The notes under the pieces: generated by a model
What the model was told of the DNA's origin: nothing
Database searches by the model: none
Seen by the model: only the letters and a program-made list of their open reading frames with translations
Position numbers and translations under genes: made by a program
Shown: positions 52,806 to 61,323 of the stretch, one piece after another
How positions within the stretch are numbered: position 1 is the first letter of the stretch
Layout: each line of letters begins with the position of its first letter
Source: CAYTPI01 sp964439625
GTDB lineage: Bacteria; Chloroflexota; Anaerolineae; Aggregatilineales; UBA3940
Reading direction: 5' to 3'
Assembly: GCA_964439625.1 (NCBI GenBank)
Contig: CAYTPI010000004.1
Location: 62,001-126,000 of the forward strand
Length of the DNA: 64,000 nucleotides

Positions 52806-55217
52806 TTGATAGCTAAACCCAAAACACTGCCGAATCGTTTCTTTTGGTCCGTCGTGTTGCTTATCATTCTGCTTGGCTTGACGCTGCGTCTAACCAACCT
52901 GATGTTCTGGCCGCTGTGGTGGGATGAGGGCTTGCACATTGTACGGGCACATCGCGTTGCAGAAGGCGCTTTCTTTACAGGCATCGGCTATAATAAATGG
53001 CTCTATATGCCGGTCGTTGCCTTGTTCAAGCCGCTTGGCCCAGAAGGGCCATTCATCGCTCGCTATGTGACGACTCTGCTCGGCACGACCACCGTCGGTG
53101 CGTGCATTGCCCTAGGTGCTCGGCTAGACAAACGCGTGACGGGGTTGATCGCCGGATTGTTGTATGCTGTTATTCCGATGGCAGTTTTCCATGAGCGCCA
53201 GGCCATCCTCGACCCAATGGTGGCTACCCTCGGCATGTTCAGCCTCGTTTTTAGCGTTGCGCTAGCACGCAAGCCACGCATCTGGTTGACTGTGCTGCTT
53301 GGTGCGCTGCTCGCCGCCATCTACTTGACGAAACTCAGCGGCGTCACCTTCCTCGCGATACCCTTGCTGGCTGGAATCTTGCTTGCCCCGCGCAAGCGTC
53401 TGCTGAAGCCGTTGGCATTCAGCACTACGGCCCTGTTGCTTGCAGTCGGCATCATTGTTTTTACTCAGAATCAAGCTCGAAGGCAGGGCTTCTACATGCG
53501 CAGTCAATTCGCCGCTACCTTCGAGAATACTGCTATCAACGAAATTACCGACGACGAGCGAATCGAAATCCTTGTGCGTGATTTCAAGGAGTACGGGCAA
53601 GTCCTGACGCGCTATCTATTGGTTGGTGTGCCGCTGTTGGCGGGAGCCAGCCTGCTGTTTGTTTTCCGACACGAGCGCTTCAAGCCCAAGCCTGACGAAC
53701 AAACTGTCCTCGACTGGCTACTGCCTGTCGCCGTTCGCTGGGAACTGGTCTTTCTGTTGATCCCCGCGTTCGCCTTCGTGGCAGTTCCGCTTTTGGCGGA
53801 TAAACCCGCTTCTCGTGGGCGCTTGGCACCGCGGTACCTCATGCCGACAGTTGCCCCGATGGTGACCTTGGCGGCAGTTAGCTTGGCGGCCTTTGTCGCT
53901 TGGCTGCGAACCCGCACTAATTGGATGAACCCCAGTTATTTTGCTGGTATCGTCGTGCTGACGCTGGTGATTCCCTCGCTACAGTTTTGGTATGTGCTGC
54001 AAACAAACCCAGAAGAGTTAAACTTGGTCAGTGGGGATGCCCGCGTGTATCTGAGCGGCGTCAACATGAACCACAGCCTGCGCCAAGCCTCTGAGGACAT
54101 TATCGCACATTGGGAAGCCAACTACCGCAACACAACGGGTCAGGTAGGGGTGATGACGACTGGGCCAGAACAGTTTCTCGCGTCGTATACTGGCCCACGT
54201 GTGGCAGAGGTGGTTTTTATTACCAACCGGGAGTATGAACCTGTCAACTTGCCGAATTGGGCCATCGCCGGAGAAACCATCCTAGTCATTAACGATGAAG
54301 CTTGGATCCCCACTGACAACATCGAAGAGATTAACCATAATATGGAACTGGATTCAGTGACGCTGGGGGAAACGACTTTCTACGAGATGACCGCCGCTCG
54401 CAATCGCTTAGCGAACAAAATTCATAATGCAACAGTGCCAGACTGGCAGCGGATGGGGTCAGAGTATGAGGCGCTTGGTACTGCCTTAGGTGACTCTGGC
54501 GCCCCCGTTTATATTTTCCCGACTGTACACGCTGAAGCCCTGCCCGCGGTGACGCGCCGTGAACCCGCACCGCTTTTCGTCGATCATTGGCCCACGACCA
54601 TAGACGCTGCTGAAACAGCTTTGACTGCCTCAGAGATGCTGCCCGCGGCTGATGGCGCGGTGATCGACGTGATACTGGTTGATGAAGCCGCCAGCGATCC
54701 ACAGCGCTCCTTGTTGATTGCCCTACAAACCAACTTTTACCGTCAGCAAGATACCTTCTATGGGCTGCTGCATCACTTGCAGTACGTCAATGGCCCTACC
54801 GACCCAGACTTTGAGCCGAGCAGCGGGGTCTGGGAGGATGCTATTGAATTACGCTCTACGGCGCTGGTTGACCCTACACCAGCGGCTGGTGGGGCGATGC
54901 GAGTCGCGCTGGAATGGTCAACGCGCTCGGTGATTGAAGACTCTTTTAGTGTCTTTTTCCATGTTGTTGCTGAAGATGGCACACTACTAGCACAAGCTGA
55001 CGGTGTCCCCGGCGGTGGGTTGTATGCGCTGCCTACGTGGGAGCCTGATGAAACGATCATTGATCGGTTTGTGGTTCAAATCCCGCCGGATGCCCCCGCA
55101 GGTACCTATGAAGTCCGCACGGGCATCTACGAGCCTAACTCTGGGCTAAGGCTCAGGGTCACTGAAGGCAGTGACGCGCCTGATTATGTCGTGGTTGGCA
55201 CAATCGAAATCGAGTAA
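52806..55217 (+). CDS. GT-C glycosyltransferase with C-terminal soluble domain
   Basis: An 803-residue protein starting at a TTG. The first loop after helix 1 has 'WWDEGLHIVRAHR', the acidic pair typical of GT39/GT83 (PMT/ArnT) enzymes. 'FHERQAILDPMVATLGMFSL' is the second conserved loop of this class. About 11 helices fill residues 12-400. The last 400 residues are soluble and beta-rich with an Ig-like end ('PPDAPAGTYEVRTGIYE'). It transfers a sugar from a polyprenyl carrier at the outer face. It follows the HEAT-membrane unit by 82 bases and ends at a hairpin. Confidence 0.8.
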   Translation: MIAKPKTLPNRFFWSVVLLIILLGLTLRLTNLMFWPLWWDEGLHIVRAHRVAEGAFFTGIGYNKWLYMPVVALFKPLGPEGPFIARYVTTLLGTTTVGACIALGARLDKRVTGLIAGLLYAVIPMAVFHERQAILDPMVATLGMFSLVFSVALARKPRIWLTVLLGALLAAIYLTKLSGVTFLAIPLLAGILLAPRKRLLKPLAFSTTALLLAVGIIVFTQNQARRQGFYMRSQFAATFENTAINEITDDERIEILVRDFKEYGQVLTRYLLVGVPLLAGASLLFVFRHERFKPKPDEQTVLDWLLPVAVRWELVFLLIPAFAFVAVPLLADKPASRGRLAPRYLMPTVAPMVTLAAVSLAAFVAWLRTRTNWMNPSYFAGIVVLTLVIPSLQFWYVLQTNPEELNLVSGDARVYLSGVNMNHSLRQASEDIIAHWEANYRNTTGQVGVMTTGPEQFLASYTGPRVAEVVFITNREYEPVNLPNWAIAGETILVINDEAWIPTDNIEEINHNMELDSVTLGETTFYEMTAARNRLANKIHNATVPDWQRMGSEYEALGTALGDSGAPVYIFPTVHAEALPAVTRREPAPLFVDHWPTTIDAAETALTASEMLPAADGAVIDVILVDEAASDPQRSLLIALQTNFYRQQDTFYGLLHHLQYVNGPTDPDFEPSSGVWEDAIELRSTALVDPTPAAGGAMRVALEWSTRSVIEDSFSVFFHVVAEDGTLLAQADGVPGGGLYALPTWEPDETIIDRFVVQIPPDAPAGTYEVRTGIYEPNSGLRLRVTEGSDAPDYVVVGTIEIE

Positions 55218-55228
55218 GTTGCAGAAGA

Positions 55229-55252
55229 AAGGGCACGCTCAGACGTGCCCTT
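55229..55252. terminator. Hairpin between convergent genes
   Basis: AAGGGCACG / CGTGCCCTT, a perfect 9-bp stem with a 6-base loop. T content after it is low on both sides. Confidence 0.6.
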
Positions 55253-55282
55253 CATTTATGCTAATGCTGCTACAACATCACA

Positions 55283-56065
55283 TTAGGCTGGGTTCTTAGC
55301 GGCGTTCGCTTTGAGTGCGTTACTCGTACCCTCTTGTGGATCGTTGATGCGCATCACGCGGAAACCTTCTGCGTAGGGCACCCCGATCTGTTCACCTTGT
55401 GCGGCACTGCGCTCCGTCAGAAATTCAATCGCTTCCTCACCAATCTGAGATTGATGCTCTCGCAGAGCATCCAGCTTTTGCTCAAGGGTATCAGTGATGT
55501 TTTCGAAGTGGTTTGCTTCCAGCGTCAGCGTTAACCAGAGGTCGGTAACACGGTGCGGCTCTAGCCCTTCTTCTAGCAATTCTGGGAAAGCTAAACGGCT
55601 TTCAGCACTGGGGAAGGTGGCATAGGTGGCGACCTCGCCAGCCGCTCGGTGATCGGGGTGGTTGACGTAGCGGTCTTCTACGAAGAATGTTGATGGGTCT
55701 TGGCAGATCACCCGGTCGGGCTTGTGCTTGCGGATCAAGCGTGTTACCTCGCGGCGCAGGTCGATGGTGGCTTCAAGCGCTCCGTCACGATGGCGCAAGA
55801 AGATGATCTTCTTAACGCCGACTACGGCGGCTGCGGCTGTCTGCTCCTTTTCACGCAGGCGCGCCAGCTCATACGGGTTGACGCCCGCTTCATTGCTGCC
55901 CGCTGCCCCATCCGTCAAGATGACGTAAATGACCTCAACGCCCTGCTGCGTCCATTTGGCGACGCAGCCAGCACAGCCGAATTCAATATCGTCTGGATGT
56001 GCGACAACGACCATCACGCGGTTAGGGTCGTGTAGTGGTTTTATTTCTTGGGGTTGTTCCGTCAT
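55283..56065 (-). CDS. LmbE/PIG-L family N-deacetylase
   Basis: A 260-residue zinc enzyme with the family marks 'VVVAHPDDIEFGCAG' (His, Asp, Asp), 'SNEAGVNPYELARLREKE', and the third ligand in 'VNHPDHRAAGEV'. It removes the N-acetyl group from GlcNAc-type sugars, as in PIG, bacillithiol or mycothiol synthesis. The C-terminal 50 residues are variable. AGAGGAA lies 4-5 bases before the ATG. It is 70 bases after the methyltransferase gene and could be the last gene of that operon. The acceptor is unknown; no thiol-synthesis partner is visible. Confidence 0.88.
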   Translation of the reverse strand: MTEQPQEIKPLHDPNRVMVVVAHPDDIEFGCAGCVAKWTQQGVEVIYVILTDGAAGSNEAGVNPYELARLREKEQTAAAAVVGVKKIIFLRHRDGALEATIDLRREVTRLIRKHKPDRVICQDPSTFFVEDRYVNHPDHRAAGEVATYATFPSAESRLAFPELLEEGLEPHRVTDLWLTLTLEANHFENITDTLEQKLDALREHQSQIGEEAIEFLTERSAAQGEQIGVPYAEGFRVMRINDPQEGTSNALKANAAKNPA

Positions 56066-56135
56066 TAGGTTCCTCTTGTATCGTCACGTTCAATACTTGA
56101 AAAGTACTTTGTGGCAGTCGAACTTGCTACAGATG

Positions 56136-57056
56136 TTATGCTAAATCGCTGGATTGGTTTCGCTGGCAAACCATGTAAGCGCGGCCTTTTGGGGTCTCGA
56201 AAATGGTGCTGGTGTAAGGATTATTCTTGAGGAATTCGTCAACGGCCTGCACGACGCCTGGGAATTGCTGCGGTGTATAGTCGTCGCAAACGATCATATC
56301 ACCGTGTTTTTGATGTGCTGCAACGTAGGCGAGTTCCCGGCTGAGAGCGTCATACGTATGTTCCCCATCGAGGAAGGCAAAATGCACTCTGTGTAAGCCT
56401 AGTTGCGCCATCACCAAAGCCGCGAACCCTTGGATGAAAACGATATAGTTTTCTACCAAGGGTTGCCATTGCTCTAGGAGTTGCAGCCGTGTCTGCTTGC
56501 CATCAACATCATGAATGCAATTCCAGAAAATCGGCTTTGTTGCTGGTAGAACATCGATTGTCAAAATACGCCCAGAACGGGCCGTGTCGTCAAGCGCTTT
56601 TGCCATACAAACACTACTGAAACCGCGCGCGGTACCTGTTTCAAGAATCGACACCTGCTTGATATGGGGGTGCGTCTCCAGATAGTGTGTCAATGCAGCG
56701 TACAGTAAGTAGCCGTGCACATATAGTAGTTGCGTTGATTTGTTGACGACCTGCGTCGAGCGAGCTAGTTCATCGATCCACACTTTGTCGGGTAGTTTGC
56801 CATACGTTTCCCGAACCTGTGCCATAAACTCCGGGTATGTACGGTTGGCAGCTTCTTGTGCTAATCGTAGATATGTCTCTCGGGGCGTATCGCCAGCTTG
56901 CTTGATATCGAATGGATTGTCGTTGAAGGGCTTCAGCCAGCGTGCCCATGTTGCGTTGACTTCATCCATGCTGACCAGGCGATGGGGACGTTTCAATGCG
57001 CGCTTCACAGCGTTCTTAACCGATACGGGTATCAGAGATTTAATGAATGATGTCAT
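56136..57056 (-). CDS. Class I methyltransferase (CmcI/Methyltransf_24-like)
   Basis: A 306-residue protein. After a helical N-terminal part of about 130 residues comes the Rossmann core: 'VSILETGTARGFSSVCMAKAL' (motif I), 'ILTIDVLPA' (strand 2), 'VHFAFLDGEHTYDALSREL' (the DGxH motif of this family) and 'GDMIVCDDYT'. Such enzymes methylate hydroxyl groups of sugars or antibiotics with SAM and a metal. Its ATG overlaps the stop of the preceding membrane-protein gene. Confidence 0.8.
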   Translation of the reverse strand: MTSFIKSLIPVSVKNAVKRALKRPHRLVSMDEVNATWARWLKPFNDNPFDIKQAGDTPRETYLRLAQEAANRTYPEFMAQVRETYGKLPDKVWIDELARSTQVVNKSTQLLYVHGYLLYAALTHYLETHPHIKQVSILETGTARGFSSVCMAKALDDTARSGRILTIDVLPATKPIFWNCIHDVDGKQTRLQLLEQWQPLVENYIVFIQGFAALVMAQLGLHRVHFAFLDGEHTYDALSRELAYVAAHQKHGDMIVCDDYTPQQFPGVVQAVDEFLKNNPYTSTIFETPKGRAYMVCQRNQSSDLA

Positions 57057-57832
57057 GATGATGTTTGGGGTTCAAGTAAGCCTTCGCGCTTGGCTTCTGC
57101 TGTGACCCATTGCAGCATCACCCATACCAGCACGACCAGCCCTGCAAACAATAGGATACGCCCCCATGTGACGTCAAACCCAGCTTGCAAGGCGCTAATG
57201 GAATACGTCACCGCCCAGGGAATAGGCCAAAGAATAAATATCGAGCGCAGGACACTGAAAGCAAACGCCTGCCCTAGCCCGATGATCAGCACAGGGAGCA
57301 GGTCAAGGGTGGTGGCATTTAGCAGCACATAACTCAGCCCAGCCAGGATGATCGCTGGGATGGGGCCAAACGCTGCCGCATAACGCAGTTGCAGCCATCC
57401 GTGGATGAAGATCACCTGCCACAACCCGAACACCGCATTGAACAACAGATACTGCACAAGCAGCGATGAACGTCCATCAGCTTCAGCCAGCAGCGGCTGC
57501 ACGTAAAACGCGCTGATCAAGACGGAGAGACCCAGCGCCACAGGTAAATTATCGCGGCGGATGCCCAAACCATGTAACGTCTCGCCGATTGCTTTCGTCA
57601 CATGGCTGACGGGCACATACACCCCTGTAAACAAGCTGCCCAGCATCACAAAAAGTACAAACCAGAAGAATTCCGTGCCGATGGTGCGGCCTGCAATTTG
57701 GACACTGCCACCTTCTGCCAATGTCCCTAAGCGCGTCAAGGCGACCATCAAGACGAGGGTGCCGAGGGCGAAACCCGTGTGTTTGTTGGGGTGAAAGCGG
57801 AACTGCAGATAGCGTTGGATGAATGTTGTCAT
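57053..57832 (-). CDS. Membrane protein, possibly CPBP-like
   Basis: A 259-residue protein with about eight helices. The middle ('FNAVFGLWQVIFIHGWLQLRY', 'PAIILAGLSYVLLN') has the place and look of the CPBP/CAAX-protease core, but the usual EExxxR and HxxxN motifs are not present, so activity as a protease is unlikely. It is 5 bases after the CopD-like gene and overlaps the methyltransferase gene. Role unknown. Confidence 0.6.
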   Translation of the reverse strand: MTTFIQRYLQFRFHPNKHTGFALGTLVLMVALTRLGTLAEGGSVQIAGRTIGTEFFWFVLFVMLGSLFTGVYVPVSHVTKAIGETLHGLGIRRDNLPVALGLSVLISAFYVQPLLAEADGRSSLLVQYLLFNAVFGLWQVIFIHGWLQLRYAAAFGPIPAIILAGLSYVLLNATTLDLLPVLIIGLGQAFAFSVLRSIFILWPIPWAVTYSISALQAGFDVTWGRILLFAGLVVLVWVMLQWVTAEAKREGLLEPQTSS

Positions 57833-57837
57833 AGTTT

Positions 57838-58359
57838 TTACCAGATCACGTAGCGGTGAGAGGCCATCGTCACCACCGCAACGACCATCAAGCTGAAGCT
57901 AATCTTGCTGTGTAGGTCAATCTTGGCGGCGTTTTCACGGATGCGCCTCATTAGCTCATCAGAGGGTGGGCCTTGCAGTTCTGTCATTTCGGTTGCCAGT
58001 TCTTTGCTTTTGCCCGTGTATTTGCCGAGTGCCGCCGAGCCGTGCCCAAAGGCCAGCAGCCCGAACACAGAGCCGATGCTCAAAACGATGCTGCTTGGCT
58101 GGCGGAACCATGCCGGGTTGAATGTGTTCGACACCAGTACATAAAGAATTACGCCGGAAAGGGTCGTAACGACAGCATGTATCGGCATCCATTGAACCCA
58201 GTTAGAATTGAGTACCATTCCATTCATGAACTGACCGCCAACCGGGCCGAGCTTACGGACAGTCGGTGCCACGATGAATAACATCGTAGCGGCACCCCCA
58301 ACCCAGAGAATAGCACTCCCGATATGAAATATCCGAAGTATGATCAACGCAGGTAACAC
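57838..58359 (-). CDS. Four-helix membrane protein (CopD/DUF2269-like)
   Basis: A 173-residue protein with four helices. 'RIFHIGSAILWVGGAATMLFIVAPT' at the N-terminus is the CopD/DUF2269 signature helix with its buried His, and further His are in 'MPIHAVVTTLSG', 'AFGHGSA' and 'LHSKISFSLM'. The paired His residues suggest heme b or copper binding. The start is a GTG with GGAG 11 bases upstream. It is 20 bases after the cytochrome c gene, so the two may be redox partners (inference). Confidence 0.65.
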   Translation of the reverse strand: MLPALIILRIFHIGSAILWVGGAATMLFIVAPTVRKLGPVGGQFMNGMVLNSNWVQWMPIHAVVTTLSGVILYVLVSNTFNPAWFRQPSSIVLSIGSVFGLLAFGHGSAALGKYTGKSKELATEMTELQGPPSDELMRRIRENAAKIDLHSKISFSLMVVAVVTMASHRYVIW

Positions 58360-58379
58360 TTTAGAGTGGCTCCTATTAT

Positions 58380-58793
58380 TTATTCGAGTGTCAGTAAGTA
58401 GGCGGTGATATCCGCAATGTCTTGGTCAGTTAAGCGGCTACCATAGCGCGAGTACATGACGTTATTCCAGCCGGGGGTCAGGTAGTCATCTACGGCGATA
58501 ATCGCCTGGTAGGTATATTCACCGGCTGATTGTCCCTCGACGCGTTCCCCGGCAATGTTGGCATACCCTTCAAGACTGGGGCCACCTAAATCATCGCCTT
58601 CGACCATGTGGCAGTTAGAGCAGGCTGGGGCTAACTCAACTGACATGTTATATAGTTCTTCGCCGTTGACTGGGTCACCTAGGGGGAGTTCTGCGTAACT
58701 GCCTTCGACCTCCGCTGAGTCTGCGCCGCAGGCCACGAGAGCCAGCGCGCCAAGCATGATTATTGTGATTGTAACACGGTTTTGCCGTTTCAA
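58380..58793 (-). CDS. Lipid-anchored mono-heme cytochrome c
   Basis: A 137-residue protein with a lipobox ('LALVAC', Cys22) and one heme site 'CSNCH' near residue 58. The axial Met is likely the one in 'NNVMYSRYG'. The helix 'LTDQDIADITAYLLTL' ends the fold as in class I cytochromes c. The start is a TTG before 'KRQNRV'. It should carry electrons outside the membrane. It is the first gene of a four-gene unit with the CopD-like protein. Confidence 0.88.
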   Translation of the reverse strand: MKRQNRVTITIIMLGALALVACGADSAEVEGSYAELPLGDPVNGEELYNMSVELAPACSNCHMVEGDDLGGPSLEGYANIAGERVEGQSAGEYTYQAIIAVDDYLTPGWNNVMYSRYGSRLTDQDIADITAYLLTLE

Positions 58794-58873
58794 GGTGCGC
58801 CACTCTTTGCTGAAGTTTTTTCGAGCATGTATTCATACTATAAAGTCGTCGGTGACTTTAGCCAACAACACAA

Positions 58874-58899
58874 AACGCTCAGACAAACGTCTGAGCGTT
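58874..58899 (-). terminator. Intrinsic terminator after osmC-like gene
   Basis: AACGCTCAGAC / GTCTGAGCGTT, a perfect 11-bp stem with a 4-base loop and a T-rich tail on the minus strand. Confidence 0.8.
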
Positions 58900-58921
58900 G
58901 TACACGGTTCGCTAGTTTTGC

Positions 58922-59362
58922 TTAAGCGTCGAGTGTTGCGTCGATTGTAATCTCTGGGATGGAGGCCAGCGCACGCGAAATAATGCAGTTTTTCTTGGTG
59001 TCCTCGGCGAACTTTTGGAATTCCTCATTGCTGATGTCCGGCACTTTGGCGTTGGTGATCACATCCATGCGGCTGATCAGCAGACCGTCATCATTTTGTG
59101 TCAGGTGAATTTTGGCAGTCGTGTTGACGTATTCGGGTGTGTAGCCAGCCTTTTCTAGGCCGGAGGTCAAAGCCATCGAATAGCAACCAGCTTCAGCGGC
59201 AGCCAACAGTTCTTCTGGGTTGGTGCCAGATTCTTCATCGTCACCGAAGCGCGTCTTGAAAGATAGATTCGTCTCCTTCAATATGTGACTATCTACGGTA
59301 ATAGAGCCTTTACCCTCTTTAAGACTGCCGCTCCAGTCTACTTTGGCGGAACGAACTGACAT
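58922..59362 (-). CDS. osmC: OsmC-family peroxiredoxin-like protein
   Basis: A 146-residue protein starting at the ATG with AAGGAG 8 bases upstream. The two redox Cys are visible: 'AAEAGCYSMALT' and 'DTKKNCIISRAL'. 'GTNPEELLAAAEAGC' is the OsmC (rather than Ohr) form. It reduces organic hydroperoxides as a homodimer, using a lipoamide or thiol donor. It is a single gene with its own terminator. The 265 bases before it hold a 7-bp inverted repeat (59462-59468 with 59479-59485) but no gene. Confidence 0.9.
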   Translation of the reverse strand: MSVRSAKVDWSGSLKEGKGSITVDSHILKETNLSFKTRFGDDEESGTNPEELLAAAEAGCYSMALTSGLEKAGYTPEYVNTTAKIHLTQNDDGLLISRMDVITNAKVPDISNEEFQKFAEDTKKNCIISRALASIPEITIDATLDA

Positions 59363-59627
59363 GGACGTTACTCCTTGGTGCATCGCGAATAATTACCCAC
59401 GACTATACGGTTTCTTCACTGTTAGAGTCTATTATCAATACGTTAGAGCTTGCAATTGCTGCCTATCATTTGAAAAACTGATAGGTCTAGTCACTGAAAT
59501 CTGCTCGCTTTTGGGTTACTGTCCAACCAGCCCTTGCTGGGCCAAATACGGAAAGGCAGCAGGCAGGCCCTCGAGGTGTGCCAATCTTTAGGCTTCCCTA
59601 GAACACCCTCAACGCACTGAAGGAACG

Positions 59628-61181
59628 TCAGCGTGGCGCGTCTGGGTCGTTGGCATCAATGATCATCCAGACTTCGCCTGTATGGTACGATGATAAGAAC
59701 AATTCGCCGTCATCGCCCACGCTCATATGGCTGTTGAACAATGCGATATTGCCGATGTAGGTTGTCTCTAGAGCTTCAAACCCGTCATCTGGGTGGACGC
59801 CCCACAATTCACCACGGTACATATCGCCATAGATGTAGGTGCCTTGCAAGTTCTCGAACAATGACCCGCGGTAGGTGTGCCCGCCAATGATGTCCCCGAT
59901 CTCGCTCGTCACTTGGGGGTATCCTGATACGGGGAAGGTTAACCCTTCTGGGTCGCAAGGGAGGCCGCCTCGGTCAAAGTGGCAGACGTAGCCATCATAA
60001 ATGGGCCAGCCAAAGTTCTGCCCGCTGCTGCCGATTGGCACAGCATTGATCTCTTCGAGGCCATTACCGCCAGCATCGCTGACGAACATCACCCCTAAAT
60101 CCTGATTCCAAGAAAAGGCCGCGGGGCGACGCAAGCCCATCATCCAAACTTCATCTAGTGCACCCGGATCACCGACATAGGGGTTGTCGGACGGAATGCT
60201 GTAGTTGAAACCGGCTGCCGAATTATTGACATCGATGCGCAAGATTTTGCCATACCATGAGAGGCCCATCTGCGGCTGTGGCCCCTCTAGGTCAAAGTTG
60301 ACGCCGCCGTCACCCGTGCTAATATAAAGATAGCTATCTGGCCCAAAGGCGATGTAGCCGCCGATCCGTGATTGGTGATACTGTTTAATTTCTAGCACAA
60401 CTTCGCCGCTGTCAGGGTTGGCGCGGTTGGGGTTGTCCTCACTGACTTGCAGCTTTTCAATGATCAAGTGTCCGTCGTTGTTGGTGTAGCTGACGAAGAA
60501 AGTCCCGTTGTTCTCAAAATCTGGGTGGAAGGCCAGCCCCCACATGCCTTCAGGGCCTTTGCCGCTGCGCACCTTCGGGCGATGATCCAAGAAGACCTCT
60601 TCCAACCGCTGCCCATTCTGAATGATATGAATATCACCTCGGCGACCGACGGCAAACAAGCGATTCGAGCCATCTTCGGCGTTACGCAGCACGACGGGCC
60701 ACTCCAACCCATCTGCGATTGGCACCGCCCGGATGGCGACTTCATCAAGATTGCCAACCGTGATGTTATTGAGGTCGAGGTTTGGGTCGGGTAGGTCTTC
60801 TGGAGCGACATCACCCTCCTTATCGTCCTCGCCTTCTTCATTCTGTCTCGCTTCTGTCTCAGCAGCTTCATCTGGTTCAGACTGCGCTGTTTCTTGACCC
60901 TCAGCGACAGCTTCGCCACTGGCTAGAGTCGGCGTTGGGAAAAAGGTAGCGGTGACCTCAATGATATAGGGTGTTGGCGTTGGGCCAGCCTGATCAGGTG
61001 ACAGAATTTGCTCGACGGCATCCAAGCGGAGCGTCAACTCCTGATCAGTGGGTGCAGCAGGTACTAAGGTCGGGTCAGATGTTTCTGGGTAGATGTACTC
61101 TGGTGGCGCATTCCGTGGGGCACAGGCGGCAAGTGCCGTCACGCACAGCAGAATGAGCAGAGATTTTAGGGTCAGTTTCAT
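59628..61181 (-). CDS. PQQ-type sugar dehydrogenase (glucose/sorbosone dehydrogenase), lipoprotein
   Basis: A 517-residue protein. The ATG at 61181 gives a short lipoprotein signal with 'ALAAC' (Cys20); an ATG at 61202 is possible. A Glu/Asp/Pro-rich linker runs to about 145. The six-bladed propeller follows: 'LAFHPDFENNGTFFVSYTN', 'IGGYIAFGPDSYLYISTGDGG', 'GLRRPAAFSWNQDLGVMFVSDAG' and 'GGHTYRGSLFENLQGTYIYGD'. These are the marks of soluble glucose dehydrogenase/Yli-I-like proteins. It oxidises aldoses with PQQ outside the membrane, or has lost this role. No PQQ synthesis gene is in the window. Confidence 0.85.
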   Translation of the reverse strand: MKLTLKSLLILLCVTALAACAPRNAPPEYIYPETSDPTLVPAAPTDQELTLRLDAVEQILSPDQAGPTPTPYIIEVTATFFPTPTLASGEAVAEGQETAQSEPDEAAETEARQNEEGEDDKEGDVAPEDLPDPNLDLNNITVGNLDEVAIRAVPIADGLEWPVVLRNAEDGSNRLFAVGRRGDIHIIQNGQRLEEVFLDHRPKVRSGKGPEGMWGLAFHPDFENNGTFFVSYTNNDGHLIIEKLQVSEDNPNRANPDSGEVVLEIKQYHQSRIGGYIAFGPDSYLYISTGDGGVNFDLEGPQPQMGLSWYGKILRIDVNNSAAGFNYSIPSDNPYVGDPGALDEVWMMGLRRPAAFSWNQDLGVMFVSDAGGNGLEEINAVPIGSSGQNFGWPIYDGYVCHFDRGGLPCDPEGLTFPVSGYPQVTSEIGDIIGGHTYRGSLFENLQGTYIYGDMYRGELWGVHPDDGFEALETTYIGNIALFNSHMSVGDDGELFLSSYHTGEVWMIIDANDPDAPR

Positions 61182-61323
61182 AGATTGTTCACGCTTGTGC
61201 ATCATACCAAAATCTATATGAACATACACTCGCTAACTTGACAACGCTCGTTAAAGTGAGCAAAACAGGGGGCTGGCCTCAGTAGGTGCAGTCCTCTGTT
61301 GTATTATTGACAAACCCAATCAG

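Noticed and set aside
57053..57832. CPBP/CAAX protease
   Set aside because: The catalytic EExxxR and HxxxN motifs are absent, so only a loose membrane-fold likeness remains.
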